From Microbacteriaceae bacterium VKM Ac-2854 (lineage in GTDB: Bacteria > Actinomycetota > Actinomycetes > Actinomycetales > Microbacteriaceae), in NCBI GenBank assembly GCA_013205085.1, contig JABMLH010000001.1:434001-498000 (forward strand): a stretch of 64,000 nt of DNA. Reading direction: 5' to 3'. The translations under genes were made by a program, and so were the position numbers. Under the pieces are notes generated by a model. That model was not told where the DNA came from. It saw nothing but the letters and a program-made list of their open reading frames with translations, and made no database searches. How positions within the stretch are numbered: the first letter of the stretch is position 1; every line of letters starts with the position of its first letter. Positions 47,734 to 57,261 of this stretch are shown here, one piece after another.

Positions 47734-48783
47734 ATGTTCGTTGCACTGCGCGACCTGCGCTTCGCCCGAGGGCGCTTCATCCTGATCGGCTCCGTCGTCG
47801 CTCTCATCACCGTTCTGGTCGGGTTCCTCAGCGGACTCACCGGCGGCCTGGCGATCCGGAACATCTCGGCGGTCGTCGCCCTCCCCGGGGACCGGCTGGT
47901 GTTCGCGAGCGGCACCGAGCCTTCGTTCGCCGACTCCGTGATCTCTCCGGAGCAGGCGGCCGGCTGGGCGAGCGCGGTCGGAGTCGACGCGGCCGTGCCG
48001 ATCGGCATCAGCCAGACGTCCGCCGAGAGCGCTTCGGCACGCACCTCCGTCGCCGTGTTCGGGGTGGAACCGGGCTTCGACGCCCTCGCGCCGGAGAACG
48101 ACGGGCGGATCGGGTTGTCCGCCCCGGCCGCGTCCGAGCTCGGCGTTGTGGTCGGCGATACCGTCCGCATCGCGGGCGCGGACTACACCGTGGCGACGGT
48201 CGCAGGCGACGCCTGGTACAGCCACACTCCGGTGGTCGCGATGACCCTGGGCGATTGGCGAGCATCCGCCCTCAATCCAGGCGGCGCGGCCACCGTGCTC
48301 TCCGTCACCGGTTCGCCCGACTGGACGGCGGCGGACGCCGCGAACGCGACCGAGTCGACCACCGTGCTCGGCTCCCTCACGGCCCTGAGCGCGTTCCGCT
48401 CCGAGATCGGGTCGCTGCTGCTGATCGTGGCGTTGCTCTTCGGCATCTCCGGCCTGGTGATCGGGGCCTTCTTCACCGTCTGGACGCTGCAGCGATCCGG
48501 CGACATCGCCGTCTTGAAGGCCCTCGGCGCGAGCACGCCCGCGCTGATCCGCGACGCCCTCGGGCAGGCGCTGCTCGTGCTCGTGCTGGGCATCGGCGTC
48601 GGCCTCGGCGTGGTCGCGGGCGTCGGCGGCCTGATCAGCGGGTCGGTGCCGTTCCTGCTGCATCCGTCGACCACTGTGCTTCCGGGCGTCCTGATGGCCG
48701 TGCTCGGTCTCGCCGGCGCCGCATTCGCGGTGCGCTCCGTCACCTCCGCCGACCCCCTCACTGCCCTCGGGAGCAACCGATGA
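47734..48783 (+). CDS. ABC transporter permease, FtsX/MacB-like
   Basis: 349-aa permease with one N-terminal helix, a large extracytoplasmic domain (about 45-220) and three C-terminal helices, the FtsX topology. C-terminal FtsX core includes LQRSGDIAVLKALGAS. ATG behind GAAAGGA. Overlaps the ATPase gene by 4 nt. Such two-gene exporters beside two-component systems usually handle antimicrobial peptides, lipids or envelope stress; the substrate here is not readable. Confidence 0.9.
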   Translation: MFVALRDLRFARGRFILIGSVVALITVLVGFLSGLTGGLAIRNISAVVALPGDRLVFASGTEPSFADSVISPEQAAGWASAVGVDAAVPIGISQTSAESASARTSVAVFGVEPGFDALAPENDGRIGLSAPAASELGVVVGDTVRIAGADYTVATVAGDAWYSHTPVVAMTLGDWRASALNPGGAATVLSVTGSPDWTAADAANATESTTVLGSLTALSAFRSEIGSLLLIVALLFGISGLVIGAFFTVWTLQRSGDIAVLKALGASTPALIRDALGQALLVLVLGIGVGLGVVAGVGGLISGSVPFLLHPSTTVLPGVLMAVLGLAGAAFAVRSVTSADPLTALGSNR

Positions 48784-49481
48784 TCCAGTTCGACGACGTC
48801 ACCCTCACCTTCGCCGACGGTGACTCCCGTCTCACCGCGCTCGACCGGGTCAGCTTCGGCGCGGATCCGGGCACGGTCACCGGCATCACCGGCCCGAGCG
48901 GATCCGGCAAGTCCAGCCTGCTCGCCGTCGCGGCGACCCTGATCCGGCCGGATTCCGGACGGGTCGTCATCGACGACACCGATGTCTGCGCCCTCAGCCC
49001 GAAAGACGCCGCCAGGCTGCGCCGCGACTCGATCGGCATCGTGTTCCAGAATCCCAACCTGATCGCCTCGCTGACGGCTCGCGAGCAGCTGGTGGTGCTG
49101 AACGAGTTGCGGGAGCGGGGTAATCGCCGCGGCCGCGCCGCCATCGCGGCCCGGGCGGACGAACTGCTGGAGACCGTGGGTCTGGGCGGCCTCGGCGATC
49201 GTCGACCGCACCAGCTCTCCGGGGGCCAGCGGCAGCGGGTGAACATCGCCCGCGCACTGATGAGTCGGCCCCGGGTCCTGCTCGTCGACGAGCCGACCAG
49301 CGCCCTGGACCACGAGCGCGGGCAGCAGATCATCGCCCTCATCCTCCGACTCACCGAAGAGATGCAGACGGCCACGCTGCTCGTCACCCACGAGCAGGCC
49401 CACCTGCCGCAGCTGAGCCGGGTGATCACGCTGGTCGACGGAGCCGTCGCCGCGCGCGGGTACGCGCCGGCGCCGTCATGA
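48780..49481 (+). CDS. ABC transporter ATP-binding protein
   Basis: 233-aa ATPase of the LolD/MacB type. Walker A GPSGSGKSS, Q-loop VFQNPNLI, signature LSGGQRQRV, Walker B VLLVDEP with TSALD, and switch His in LLVTHEQ. ATG is embedded in the permease stop (ATGA). Forms the exporter with the preceding permease. Convergent with the PspC-type gene. Confidence 0.95.
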   Translation: MIQFDDVTLTFADGDSRLTALDRVSFGADPGTVTGITGPSGSGKSSLLAVAATLIRPDSGRVVIDDTDVCALSPKDAARLRRDSIGIVFQNPNLIASLTAREQLVVLNELRERGNRRGRAAIAARADELLETVGLGGLGDRRPHQLSGGQRQRVNIARALMSRPRVLLVDEPTSALDHERGQQIIALILRLTEEMQTATLLVTHEQAHLPQLSRVITLVDGAVAARGYAPAPS

Positions 49482-49508
49482 TGTCGGGTCCGACACCAGC
49501 TCGATGGC

Positions 49509-50048
49509 TCAGCCTCGGCGGCGCCGTCCGGCTTCGCGACGATCACGTGCTGACCGGTCCGCGCGGAGTACGCGCTGGTATTCCGCGACCGATGGCAGCC
49601 GAGGGGCGAAGAGCAGCGCGATGAGGTAGGCGACCACGAGCAGTCCGCCGGTGAACACGCCCAGGATCACCGCGATGCTTCGCATCCAGTCGACTCGGAG
49701 ATCGGTGCGGGTCGCGAGCCCGAGGAAGAGTCCCGAGATCTGCTTGCCCTCCTCGATGCGGCACAGCAGCGGGGCTTTCAGCGGGGTCGAGGTGTCGGCC
49801 GTGGTCTCCACGAGACCGAACCGGTCCAGGATGCGCTGCACCGTCGCGTCATCGATCTCGGCGCCGCCGTCGAGATGTGCCTGCAAGCGATCCCCGATCG
49901 CGGTCTCGAGGTCACGGGCGATATCGTCGCCGTCCCGACCATTCGAAGCGGCCGCCCGCGCTTGCGCGAGGTAGTCGAGGATCCGCCCCCGCGCCTCGAC
50001 TGTCAGTTCGAAAGCGCCGGCGTGTCCGGCGAGTGAGAGATCGGTCAC
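49509..50048 (-). CDS. PspC-domain membrane protein
   Basis: 179-aa protein. N-terminal soluble helical part (about 1-95; LTVEARGRILDYLAQARAAA, DRLQAHLDGGAEIDD) and a C-terminal PspC-like segment with CRIEEGKQISGLFLGLATRTDL followed by two hydrophobic stretches (MRSIAVILGVFTGGLLVVAYLIALLF). The GTG start overlaps the padR stop by 4 nt, so the two are co-expressed. PadR-controlled PspC-type proteins are associated with envelope stress; that role is inferred. Confidence 0.78.
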   Translation of the reverse strand: MTDLSLAGHAGAFELTVEARGRILDYLAQARAAASNGRDGDDIARDLETAIGDRLQAHLDGGAEIDDATVQRILDRFGLVETTADTSTPLKAPLLCRIEEGKQISGLFLGLATRTDLRVDWMRSIAVILGVFTGGLLVVAYLIALLFAPRLPSVAEYQRVLRADRSARDRREAGRRRRG

Positions 50049-50368
50049 GATCGGCGTCCTATCGAATCGAGCATCGTGGCGAGGGTGTGGAAGTAGGCGC
50101 GGAACTGCTCGAGCTGGCTTCGCCCCTCGTCGGTGAGGCCGAGATACTTTCTCGGCGGTCCGGCGGGGGACTCCCGCCATTCGTGTGCGACCAGCCCTTC
50201 GCGGCGAAGTCGATTGAGCAGGGGGTGCAGCGTCCCCTCCTGAACCGGGAAACCCGACGCGCGCAGGATGTCGGCGATTTCGCCGGCGTAGCGCCGGTCG
50301 TGCTCGACCGCGGCGAGGACCACCGGTTCGAGCATCCCGCGTCGTAACGCTGCCAACTTGGCTTCCAT
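50045..50368 (-). CDS. PadR-family regulator
   Basis: 107-aa short PadR (subfamily 2): winged helix with LRRGMLEPVVLAAVEHDRRYAGEIADILR, QEGTLHPLLNRLRREGLV and RKYLGLTDEGR. Starts at MEAKLAAL; the longer frame runs into the promoter. No SD: the message appears leaderless (TACGGT ends 6 nt before the ATG). Likely represses itself and the downstream PspC-type gene. Confidence 0.9.
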   Translation of the reverse strand: MEAKLAALRRGMLEPVVLAAVEHDRRYAGEIADILRASGFPVQEGTLHPLLNRLRREGLVAHEWRESPAGPPRKYLGLTDEGRSQLEQFRAYFHTLATMLDSIGRRS

Positions 50369-50369
50369 G

Positions 50370-50396
50370 CAGGTACCGTAACAGAAACAGGTACCG
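50370..50396 (-). promoter_or_regulatory. leaderless padR promoter with repeated operator
   Basis: CAGGTACCG occurs twice, at 50370-50378 and 50388-50396, 18 bp apart and each centred on the palindrome GGTACC. The -10 TACGGT (50380-50375) overlaps the first copy. Likely PadR-binding sites for autorepression. Confidence 0.5.
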
Positions 50397-50446
50397 GGGC
50401 GCGATTGAGAGGATGCGCCCACGGCTCCGGAGCCGAGCGATTCGGA

Positions 50447-51088
50447 TCAGCGCGCGAGGGCCGCAGCCGCCGCGCTGATCCGCGTGATGCCGGCCCAGTC
50501 CTGGGCGTCGATCGCCGACTGCGGCGTGAGCCAGCTTCCGCCGACGCAGGCGACGTTGGTCAACGCGAGGTAGTCCGCGGCGTTGCCGACCGAGATGCCG
50601 CCGGTCGGGCAGAAGGTCGCCTGGGGGAGGGGCGCGCCGATCGCCGAGAGGTACGCCGGGCCACCGGCCGGGCCGGCCGGGAAGAACTTCAGCTCCGTGG
50701 CGCCTTCCTCCAGCGCCGTCATCACCTCGCCGACCGTCGAGACCCCGGGCAGCACGGGCACGTCGAGCGACCGGAAGTAGCGGTGCAGTGAGCGGGTGAG
50801 CCCGGGGCTGACCAGGAACTGCGCGCCGGCGGCCACGGCCGCATCCGCCTGCTCGGCCGAGAGCACGGTGCCGGCGCCGAGCAGCAACTCCGGCACGTCG
50901 GCGGCGATCAGCGCCATCGATTCCAGGGCGGTCGGCGTGCGCAGCGTCAGCTCGATCAGTCCGACGCCGCCCGCGAGCAGCGCCCGGGCGAGTGGGACGG
51001 CGTCGGCGGGGTCGAGGATGGTGACGACGGGGATGACAGGCGAGACCTGCATCACCTCGCGGGCGGTGATCCGAGCGGCGGCGGTCAT
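50447..51088 (-). CDS. eda: KDPG aldolase
   Basis: 213-aa class I aldolase cleaving 2-keto-3-deoxy-6-phosphogluconate to pyruvate and glyceraldehyde 3-phosphate. Motifs IELTLRT, GAGTVLSAEQADAAV, SPGL, Schiff-base Lys in ATELKFFPAG and FCPTGGIS. Last gene of a six-gene operon in which every junction overlaps by 4 nt; its ATG overlaps the reductase stop. Only moderately similar to the other Eda-type protein at 16634-17266. Confidence 0.92.
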   Translation of the reverse strand: MTAAARITAREVMQVSPVIPVVTILDPADAVPLARALLAGGVGLIELTLRTPTALESMALIAADVPELLLGAGTVLSAEQADAAVAAGAQFLVSPGLTRSLHRYFRSLDVPVLPGVSTVGEVMTALEEGATELKFFPAGPAGGPAYLSAIGAPLPQATFCPTGGISVGNAADYLALTNVACVGGSWLTPQSAIDAQDWAGITRISAAAAALAR

Positions 51089-52527
51089 GCGATGATCTCT
51101 CTTCTCAAGCCCGCGACGCCGTGGCGGTCGAGGGTGCGGTACCAGTCGGTGAGCAGAGCAGCGAACGTCTCGTTCGCCGTCAGCTCGGGGCGGAAGACCT
51201 TCGCCGAACGCAGCAGGGCCGGCACAACGGCCTCGGCCGAGCGGTCGCCCGGCAGCAGCGCGCGCAGCTCGGCGGCGAGCGGATCATCCAAGGTCTCGGC
51301 GCCGGCGACCCGATACATCCAGGCCGCGACGCCGAGCGTCGCCCAGCGCGGCTCGCGGCCTGCGGACAGCGATGCCTCGATCGTGCTCAGCAGGCGCAGA
51401 CCGATCTTCTGCGAGCCGTCGGCGCCGACCTTCGCGTTCGTGTGTCCGAGCGCCGGATTCGCGAAACGGCGGAGCACGGCGGCGGTGTAGTCGTCGGCGT
51501 CCAGCTGCTCAGGCACGCTGATGGTCGGCAGCGCATCCTCCGCCATCATCCGTTCGGCGGCGAGCCGGAACGCCGGGTCGGCGACGCTGTCGGCGATCGT
51601 TGTCAGCCCCGCGGCGAGCCCCAGGTAGGCCAGCAGCGAGTGGCTCGCGTTCAGCAGCCGGAGTTTCGCGGACTCCCACGGCGCCACATCGTCGGTGAAG
51701 GCGGCGCCCGCGCGCTCCCACGCCGGTCGCGCGGCGGCGAAGTCGTCCTCGAGCACCCACTGCCGGAACGGCTCGGCGACGACGCCGGCCTCGTCGCGCC
51801 GGCCGATCTCGCGCTCGATCGCGGCGAGGTCCGCCTCCGTGGTGGCGGGCACCATCCTGTCGACCATCGTGCTCGGGAAGCGCGCGTTCTCGGCGATCCA
51901 GCCGTGCAGCGCCTCCGACTCGGCGGTGGGCAGCGCGGCGACGAAGTCGAGCACCAGCACGAGGGTGAGGGCGCCGTTGCCGGGCAGGTTGTCGCAGGAG
52001 ACGATCGTGATCGGACCGGCATCGCGGGAGGCACGTCGTTGCAGGCCGCGCACGATCTGACCGATGGGGGTGACCGCCGGAGTACCGCTGAGGTCGGCGC
52101 GGATGTCGGCGTCGGTGCTGTCGAGGCGAGCTGTGCCCGGCGCGATCCGGTACCCCTTCTCGGTGATCGTCAGGGTGACGACGGCGGTCGCCGGGTCAGC
52201 GATCCGCTCCAGCACGGCCTCCGGATCCGCGCGCCCGGCGATCGCCCGCGTCACCGCGGAGACGACGCGGGCGGGGCCGGATCCCTCGCCGCGTTCGGCG
52301 ACCGTGAACAGGCCGTCCTGCGGGCCGAGCTGCCGGGCCACGGTGTCGGAGCGGCCCGTCACCGCGGTGATGCCCCAGCGCGTGTCGCCCGTGGCGAGCA
52401 TCGCGTCCTCCGTGAGCACGGCGGTGTGCGCGCGGGCGAACGCGCCGATGCCCAGGTGCACGATGCCGTGGCTCAGCTCGGCGCGCGGGATGGCGGGGGT
52501 GTGCGACGCGAGCGAGAGCCGGCTCAC
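51085..52527 (-). CDS. uxuB: fructuronate reductase / mannitol dehydrogenase family
   Basis: 480-aa long-chain polyol dehydrogenase. N-terminal Rossmann start IVHLGIGAFARAH, VSCDNLPGNG, and the C-terminal catalytic region with LLNASHSLLAYLG and KIGLRLL; the catalytic Lys falls in HTNAKVG-type sequence. In this operon it should interconvert D-fructuronate and D-mannonate. The GTG start overlaps the kinase stop by 4 nt. Mannitol dehydrogenase is an alternative but the ManD neighbour argues for UxuB. Confidence 0.88.
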   Translation of the reverse strand: MSRLSLASHTPAIPRAELSHGIVHLGIGAFARAHTAVLTEDAMLATGDTRWGITAVTGRSDTVARQLGPQDGLFTVAERGEGSGPARVVSAVTRAIAGRADPEAVLERIADPATAVVTLTITEKGYRIAPGTARLDSTDADIRADLSGTPAVTPIGQIVRGLQRRASRDAGPITIVSCDNLPGNGALTLVLVLDFVAALPTAESEALHGWIAENARFPSTMVDRMVPATTEADLAAIEREIGRRDEAGVVAEPFRQWVLEDDFAAARPAWERAGAAFTDDVAPWESAKLRLLNASHSLLAYLGLAAGLTTIADSVADPAFRLAAERMMAEDALPTISVPEQLDADDYTAAVLRRFANPALGHTNAKVGADGSQKIGLRLLSTIEASLSAGREPRWATLGVAAWMYRVAGAETLDDPLAAELRALLPGDRSAEAVVPALLRSAKVFRPELTANETFAALLTDWYRTLDRHGVAGLRREIIA

Positions 52528-53471
52528 GCCGCCACCCCCGCGTGCTCGCGCGTCTGCGCGAGGGTCGGCACGAAACCGGTCCCGCCGCGGCCCCCGACGA
52601 CGAGGGATGCGGCGGCCGCGGCGAGTCGGGCGGCGTCGGCGAGCGGGTCGCCGAGCACGATCCGGGCGGTCAGCGTGCCGACGAAGGCGTCGCCTGCTCC
52701 GGTCTGGTCGACCACGCTCGGAGCCGGGATCGCGTCGATCCACAGCAGATCGCCATCGGCACTCGCGAGCTGGATCCCGCGCGAACCGCAGGTGACCGCG
52801 ACGGTGCCGGTGCCTGCGTCGAGCAGGGCCTCCGCAGCGCTGAGGGGCGAATCCTGCTGCAGCAGCGCAGTGGTCTCGCCCGGGAACGACGGGGTGATCA
52901 GGGCGGCCGATGCCGCGATCCGGGCGAGGTCGGCGGCGGCGCTCGCCGCATCCGTCAGTCGCGGACGGAAGTTGGGGTCGTAGACGAAGCGCGTCGCCGT
53001 GGCGGCGGCGTGCAGCACCAGCTCGCGGGTCGTGGCGGAGATGGCGCAGGCGATTCCGCTGGCGATCACCGCCCCGGCCGAGCGCAGGACGGCGTCGTCG
53101 ACGTCATCGACTCCGAGGGTGGAGCCGACGCTGCCCGAGCGCGCGTAGGAGAACTCGCGTTCGCCGTCCGGGTCGCTGTGCACCAGGTAGACGCCCTGCT
53201 GGCCGCGGCGGAACCGCAGCAGCTCGGTCGAGACGCCGAGCTCGGCGACCCGGGCGGCGATGGCGTGGCCGAGCTCGTCGTCCGTGAGCACGGCGAGCAG
53301 GCCGACGGAGGCGCCGGCCGCGGCGGCCGAAGCGGCCACGTTCAGCGCATCGCCGGAGATGCCCAGCAGCGCCGGTACGCCATGGCCGAAGGCGCTGTCG
53401 GTCGCGACCTCGACCAGGACTTCGCCGATCGCGATGACGTCGAAAGCGGGGGTGGGGGCGACGGCGCTCAC
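52524..53471 (-). CDS. PfkB-family kinase, probable KDG kinase
   Basis: 315-aa ribokinase-type protein with N-terminal [25 protein letters not shown] and the C-terminal motif [12 protein letters not shown] with the catalytic Asp. Between mannonate dehydratase and KDPG aldolase genes, the expected reaction is phosphorylation of 2-keto-3-deoxygluconate. ATG overlaps the ManD stop by 4 nt. Second PfkB kinase in the window, with low similarity to the one at 15696-16637. Confidence 0.88.
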   Translation of the reverse strand: MSAVAPTPAFDVIAIGEVLVEVATDSAFGHGVPALLGISGDALNVAASAAAAGASVGLLAVLTDDELGHAIAARVAELGVSTELLRFRRGQQGVYLVHSDPDGEREFSYARSGSVGSTLGVDDVDDAVLRSAGAVIASGIACAISATTRELVLHAAATATRFVYDPNFRPRLTDAASAAADLARIAASAALITPSFPGETTALLQQDSPLSAAEALLDAGTGTVAVTCGSRGIQLASADGDLLWIDAIPAPSVVDQTGAGDAFVGTLTARIVLGDPLADAARLAAAAASLVVGGRGGTGFVPTLAQTREHAGVAA

Positions 53472-54679
53472 CAGTCGTGCACCGATCCGTCGAGCCGGCG
53501 GTTCACCGGCAGGTACTTCGGGTCGTACGGGAACTGCGCGGCGGCCTGCTCGTCGAAGACCACACCGAGCCCGGGTTCGTCGCCGGGATGCATGTAGCCG
53601 TCGGTGAACGTGTAGCTGGAGCGGAACACCTCACCGGCGGGGTCGCGGTGACCCATGTACTCCTGGATGCCGAAGTTCGGGATCGACAGGTCCACGTGCA
53701 GCGCCGCCGACATCGTGATCGGCGAGAGGTCGCCCGCTCCGTGCGAGCCCGAGCGCACCCCGTACAGGTCGGCGAGGGCGAAGATCCGGCGCAGGTGCGT
53801 GATGCCGCCTGCGTGCGAGACGGAGGTGCGGATGTAGTCGATCAGCCGCTCGGTGATCAGCTGCTGGCAGTCCCAGATCGAGTTGAAGATCTCGCCGACC
53901 GCGATGGGCGTTGTGGTGTGCTGCCGGATCAGCCGGAATGAGGACTGATCCTCGGCGGGAGTCGGATCCTCGATCCAGAACGGACGGTAGGCCTCGACGG
54001 CGGCGCCGAGTCGGCCGGCCTCGATGGGCGAGAGCCGGTGGTGCACGTCGTGCAGTACGTGCACGCCGTAGCCGAACTGCTCGCGCAGGTGCGCCATCAT
54101 CGTCGGCGCGAAGTCGAGGTAGGCGGTGGTCTCCCACGAGTCCTCCTGCGGCACGTTGCCGGAGGCGGGCTCGTAGAGCTTGCCGTCGGCGGGCGCGATG
54201 CCGTAGGTCTTGTCGAGCCCGGGGATCGCTGCCTGAGCCCGGATCGCCTTGTAGCCGAGGTCGATGTGGTGCTGGAAGTCCGCGTCGAGGTCGTCCAGCG
54301 TGGTGCCGCTGGCATGACCGTAGACCATCACGCCGTCGCGGGCGGCGCCGCCGAGCAGCTGGTAGACGGGCATGCCTGCCGCCTTGCCCTTGATGTCCCA
54401 GAGGGCGACGTCGATCGCCGCGATCGCGGTCATCGTGACCGGGCCGCGGCGCCAGTAGGCGCCCTTGTAGAAGTACTGCCAGGTGTCCTCGATGCGACGG
54501 GCGTCGCGGCCGATCAACAGCGGGCAGAGATGGTCCTGCAGGTACGACGCCACCGACAGCTCGCGGCCGTTCAGGGTGGCGTCGCCGATGCCGCCGATGC
54601 CGTCCTCCGTCTCGATCACGAGCGTGACGTAGTTGCGGCCGGGGGAGGAGACGACGACGCGGGCGTCGGTGATCTTCAC
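53468..54679 (-). CDS. D-mannonate dehydratase (enolase superfamily, ManD/RspA type)
   Basis: 403-aa enzyme dehydrating D-mannonate (and sometimes D-gluconate) to 2-keto-3-deoxygluconate. Family landmarks: [54 protein letters not shown], metal region [25 protein letters not shown], and [12 protein letters not shown], ending with the usual [10 protein letters not shown] tail. GTG start overlaps the dehydrogenase stop. Some ManD homologues are slow and work in L-gulonate or L-idonate pathways, which fits the neighbouring dehydrogenase. Confidence 0.93.
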   Translation of the reverse strand: MKITDARVVVSSPGRNYVTLVIETEDGIGGIGDATLNGRELSVASYLQDHLCPLLIGRDARRIEDTWQYFYKGAYWRRGPVTMTAIAAIDVALWDIKGKAAGMPVYQLLGGAARDGVMVYGHASGTTLDDLDADFQHHIDLGYKAIRAQAAIPGLDKTYGIAPADGKLYEPASGNVPQEDSWETTAYLDFAPTMMAHLREQFGYGVHVLHDVHHRLSPIEAGRLGAAVEAYRPFWIEDPTPAEDQSSFRLIRQHTTTPIAVGEIFNSIWDCQQLITERLIDYIRTSVSHAGGITHLRRIFALADLYGVRSGSHGAGDLSPITMSAALHVDLSIPNFGIQEYMGHRDPAGEVFRSSYTFTDGYMHPGDEPGLGVVFDEQAAAQFPYDPKYLPVNRRLDGSVHDW

Positions 54680-55743
54680 GGGGTGTCCTTCGTGGGGTTC
54701 GATGCGGTAGGCGCTTCGGGGGAGAGGCTGAGCATGACCTTGCTGCTGCCGGAGCCGGGATCCGCCGCGGTGCGCAGCGCCGCATCCGCCTGTTCGAGCG
54801 GGAAGCTGTGCGTCATCACCGGCGTGAGGTCGAGGCCGTCGGCCATCGCCTGAATCGCATCCGTGATCTCGTCCACGAAGCGGTAGTTGCCGATCCAGGT
54901 GATCTCGCGGGTGACCAGGTCGCCCAGGGCCGCGGGGGCCGGCGCGCCGGGCAGATTGCCGACCTGCATCAGCGTGCCGCCGCGGGCGGTGGCGCGCAGC
55001 ACGCCGCCGAGGGCTCCGGGGGCACCGGAGGCCTCGAAGACCAGCTCGGAGTCGGCGGGCAGCTCGTCGCCCTTCGCCACGTTGCGCGCCTCGTCGGCGC
55101 CCATCCGCAGCGCCACGGCGAGCGAGGCGTCGTTGAGGTCGGCGGCGATGATCCGGCCGGCGCCGGCGTGGCGAAGCGCGGCGATCACCAGGGTGCCGAT
55201 CGGGCCGGCACCGTTCACGAACACGTCGCGGCCGCGGACGTCGCCGGCCCGGCCGACCGCGTGCATGGCGACGGCCAGCGGCTCGGCGAGCGCGCCGTGC
55301 CGGGTGTCGACCCCGGCGGGCAGCGCTCGCAGCTGATAGGCGTGCACCTTCTTGAGTTCGCTGAAGCCGCCGTCCGCGTGCGGGTGGAACGCGGCGGATC
55401 CGAAGTAGCGGATGTCGGGATAGAGATTCGTGCGCCCGGCGAGCCGCTCGGGCAGCACACCGTCGCCGACCAGCTCCGACGGGTGCACGGTGACCGCCTG
55501 GCCGAGCGACCAGCCTTCGACGCGCTCGCCGAGCTGGGCGATCCGGCCGGCGAACTCGTGACCGAGCACCAGGGGGTCGATCAGGGTCGCGGTTCCGGAC
55601 GCGCCGTGCTTCCAGTAGGAGAGGTCGGAGCCGCAGATCCCGCCCCACTCGACCGCGATCACGACCTCGCCGGGGCCGGCGATCGGATCGGGGCGCTCAT
55701 CGATGCGCAGATCGTTCGCGCCGTGCACTACAACGGCTCTCAT
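54676..55743 (-). CDS. L-idonate/L-gulonate 5-dehydrogenase-like Zn-MDR
   Basis: 355-aa zinc medium-chain dehydrogenase. Catalytic zinc motif [14 protein letters not shown] and LGHEFAG, nucleotide motif [16 protein letters not shown]. The GICGSDL(S/H)YW(K/Q)HG pattern is characteristic of L-idonate 5-dehydrogenases and RspB; the four-Cys structural zinc loop is missing. Expected to oxidise L-idonate or L-gulonate at C5, giving 5-keto-gluconate or D-fructuronate. Between an MHS transporter and ManD, mirroring rspB-rspA. Confidence 0.88.
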   Translation of the reverse strand: MRAVVVHGANDLRIDERPDPIAGPGEVVIAVEWGGICGSDLSYWKHGASGTATLIDPLVLGHEFAGRIAQLGERVEGWSLGQAVTVHPSELVGDGVLPERLAGRTNLYPDIRYFGSAAFHPHADGGFSELKKVHAYQLRALPAGVDTRHGALAEPLAVAMHAVGRAGDVRGRDVFVNGAGPIGTLVIAALRHAGAGRIIAADLNDASLAVALRMGADEARNVAKGDELPADSELVFEASGAPGALGGVLRATARGGTLMQVGNLPGAPAPAALGDLVTREITWIGNYRFVDEITDAIQAMADGLDLTPVMTHSFPLEQADAALRTAADPGSGSSKVMLSLSPEAPTASNPTKDTP

Positions 55744-57137
55744 ACCGCGTCCTCCAGACGGACCATGTCGCGTCCGCGGACCTCGGGGCTGAGCAGCGCC
55801 GACACGAGCGAGACGAGGGAGTAGCCGATCACCATCGCGGCGAGCGGCCACCACGAGCCTGTCACGGCGGTGAGCGTCGCGGCGAGGACCGGGCCGATCG
55901 CGGTGGTCAGGATGCCACCGATCTCCTTGGCGAGTGCGAGCTGGGTGAAGCGCGTGCGAGCGCCGAACAGTTCGGCCATCGTCACCGACTCGAGCGAGAA
56001 CAGGGCGAGGACGCCGATGTTCAGGCCGACCACGATGCCGATCGTCATCAGAACGGGGTCACCGCTGGTGACCATCAGCATCATCGGGATCGCGAAGAGG
56101 ATGGTGAGCGAGGTGAAGAAGAGGTAGAGCGGACGCCGGCCGAAGCGGTCGCCCAGGATGCCGACCAGCGGCACCGTGGCGAAGCCGAACAGCGAGCCGA
56201 TCACGATGGCGCTGGTGCCGATCGACTTGTCCGCGAGCAGGGTCGTCGCGATGTAGCCGATCAGGAAGGTCTGGATCAGGCCCGAGTTGCCCGCCTGGCC
56301 GAAGCGCAGGCCGAGGGCGATCAGGAACGCCTTACCCTTCTTCTGCTTCAGCGCGGTCTCGATGCTGCCGGTGCCGGCGATCAGGGCCTGCTCGGCGAGC
56401 TGCTTCTTGGTCAGGGCGACGCCGTCGACCAGGTCGTCGCGCTGTTCGAAGACCGGGCTCTCCTTCAGCGAGGTGCGGATCCAGACGGCGAGGATGAGCA
56501 GCACGAAGCTGGCCAGGAACGGCACGCGCCAGCCCCAGGTGATCAGGTCCTCATCCGGAAGGGTCGCGACCAGGATCGCCCAGAGCGCGGAGGCGCCGAG
56601 GGTGCCGGAGTTGGTGCCGAGCGAGACGAGGGAGGAGATCAGCCCGCGCTTCTTGACGGGCGCGTACTCGGCCAGCATCACGGTCGCGCCGGCGATCTCC
56701 GCGCCGGCGCCGAAGCCCTGCAGCAGGCGGAGGAAGACCAGCAGGATCGGCGCGAGCAGCCCGACCTGCTGGTAGGTCGGCAGCACGCCGATCAGAGTGG
56801 TCGAGACGCCCATCAGCGCGATGGTGATGAAGAGCACCTTCTTGCGGCCGATGCGGTCGCCCATTCGGCCGAAGTAGATCGCGCCGAGCAGGCGGGCCAC
56901 GTAGCCGACGCCGTAGGTCGCCATCGCCGCGATCAGGCCGACGGCCGGGTCGAACTCGGGGAAGAAGATCCGGTTGAAGACGATGGCGGCGGCCAGCGAG
57001 TAGAGCTGGAAGTCCATGAACTCCATCGCGGTGCCGAGCCAGCCGGAGACGGCGACCTTCGCGAGATCCTTCGTGCTGCGCACCCCCTTCTGATCGGGGG
57101 TCTGCGTCGCTTTCGACGCGGCGGTCTTCTCGGTCAT
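55740..57137 (-). CDS. MHS-family MFS symporter, probable sugar-acid importer
   Basis: 465-aa metabolite:H+ symporter with 12 helices. Typical start GWLGTAMEFMDFQLYSLAAA, loop motif GRMGDRIGRKKVL and LRLLQGFGAGAEIAGATVML, plus a mid-protein ILGDRFGRRP. First gene of the six-gene operon, divergent from its GntR regulator; predicted to import an aldonate or hexuronate such as L-gulonate, L-idonate or D-mannonate. Its TGA overlaps the dehydrogenase ATG. Confidence 0.9.
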   Translation of the reverse strand: MTEKTAASKATQTPDQKGVRSTKDLAKVAVSGWLGTAMEFMDFQLYSLAAAIVFNRIFFPEFDPAVGLIAAMATYGVGYVARLLGAIYFGRMGDRIGRKKVLFITIALMGVSTTLIGVLPTYQQVGLLAPILLVFLRLLQGFGAGAEIAGATVMLAEYAPVKKRGLISSLVSLGTNSGTLGASALWAILVATLPDEDLITWGWRVPFLASFVLLILAVWIRTSLKESPVFEQRDDLVDGVALTKKQLAEQALIAGTGSIETALKQKKGKAFLIALGLRFGQAGNSGLIQTFLIGYIATTLLADKSIGTSAIVIGSLFGFATVPLVGILGDRFGRRPLYLFFTSLTILFAIPMMLMVTSGDPVLMTIGIVVGLNIGVLALFSLESVTMAELFGARTRFTQLALAKEIGGILTTAIGPVLAATLTAVTGSWWPLAAMVIGYSLVSLVSALLSPEVRGRDMVRLEDAV

Positions 57138-57206
57138 CCGGTGCTCCCTTGCAAGCGATGAGGTTGGCGGTCATCGCTGCGACGGAGGCGTCTTCAGCGA
57201 GCGACA

Positions 57207-57255
57207 ACTGCCATACAAGCACTGCCATGGTAGTTTGTCAACGGCGCGCTAGACT
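57207..57255. promoter_or_regulatory. divergent promoter region with GntR operator
   Basis: ACTGCCATGGTAGT (57221-57234) is a near-perfect palindrome, and ACTGCCAT is repeated at 57207-57214. On the minus strand TTGACA (57241-57236) and TTGTAT (57218-57213, 17-bp spacer) promote the transporter operon, with the palindrome in the spacer. On the plus strand TAGACT (57250-57255) ends 6 nt before the gntR ATG, indicating a leaderless message. Confidence 0.65.
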
Positions 57256-57261
57256 CCCTCC

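Noticed and set aside
46890-48779. Upstream extension of the ABC ATPase to an 863-aa protein
   Set aside because: The extension is an alternative frame of the permease and an antisense frame of the kinase; the ATPase starts at ATG 48780.
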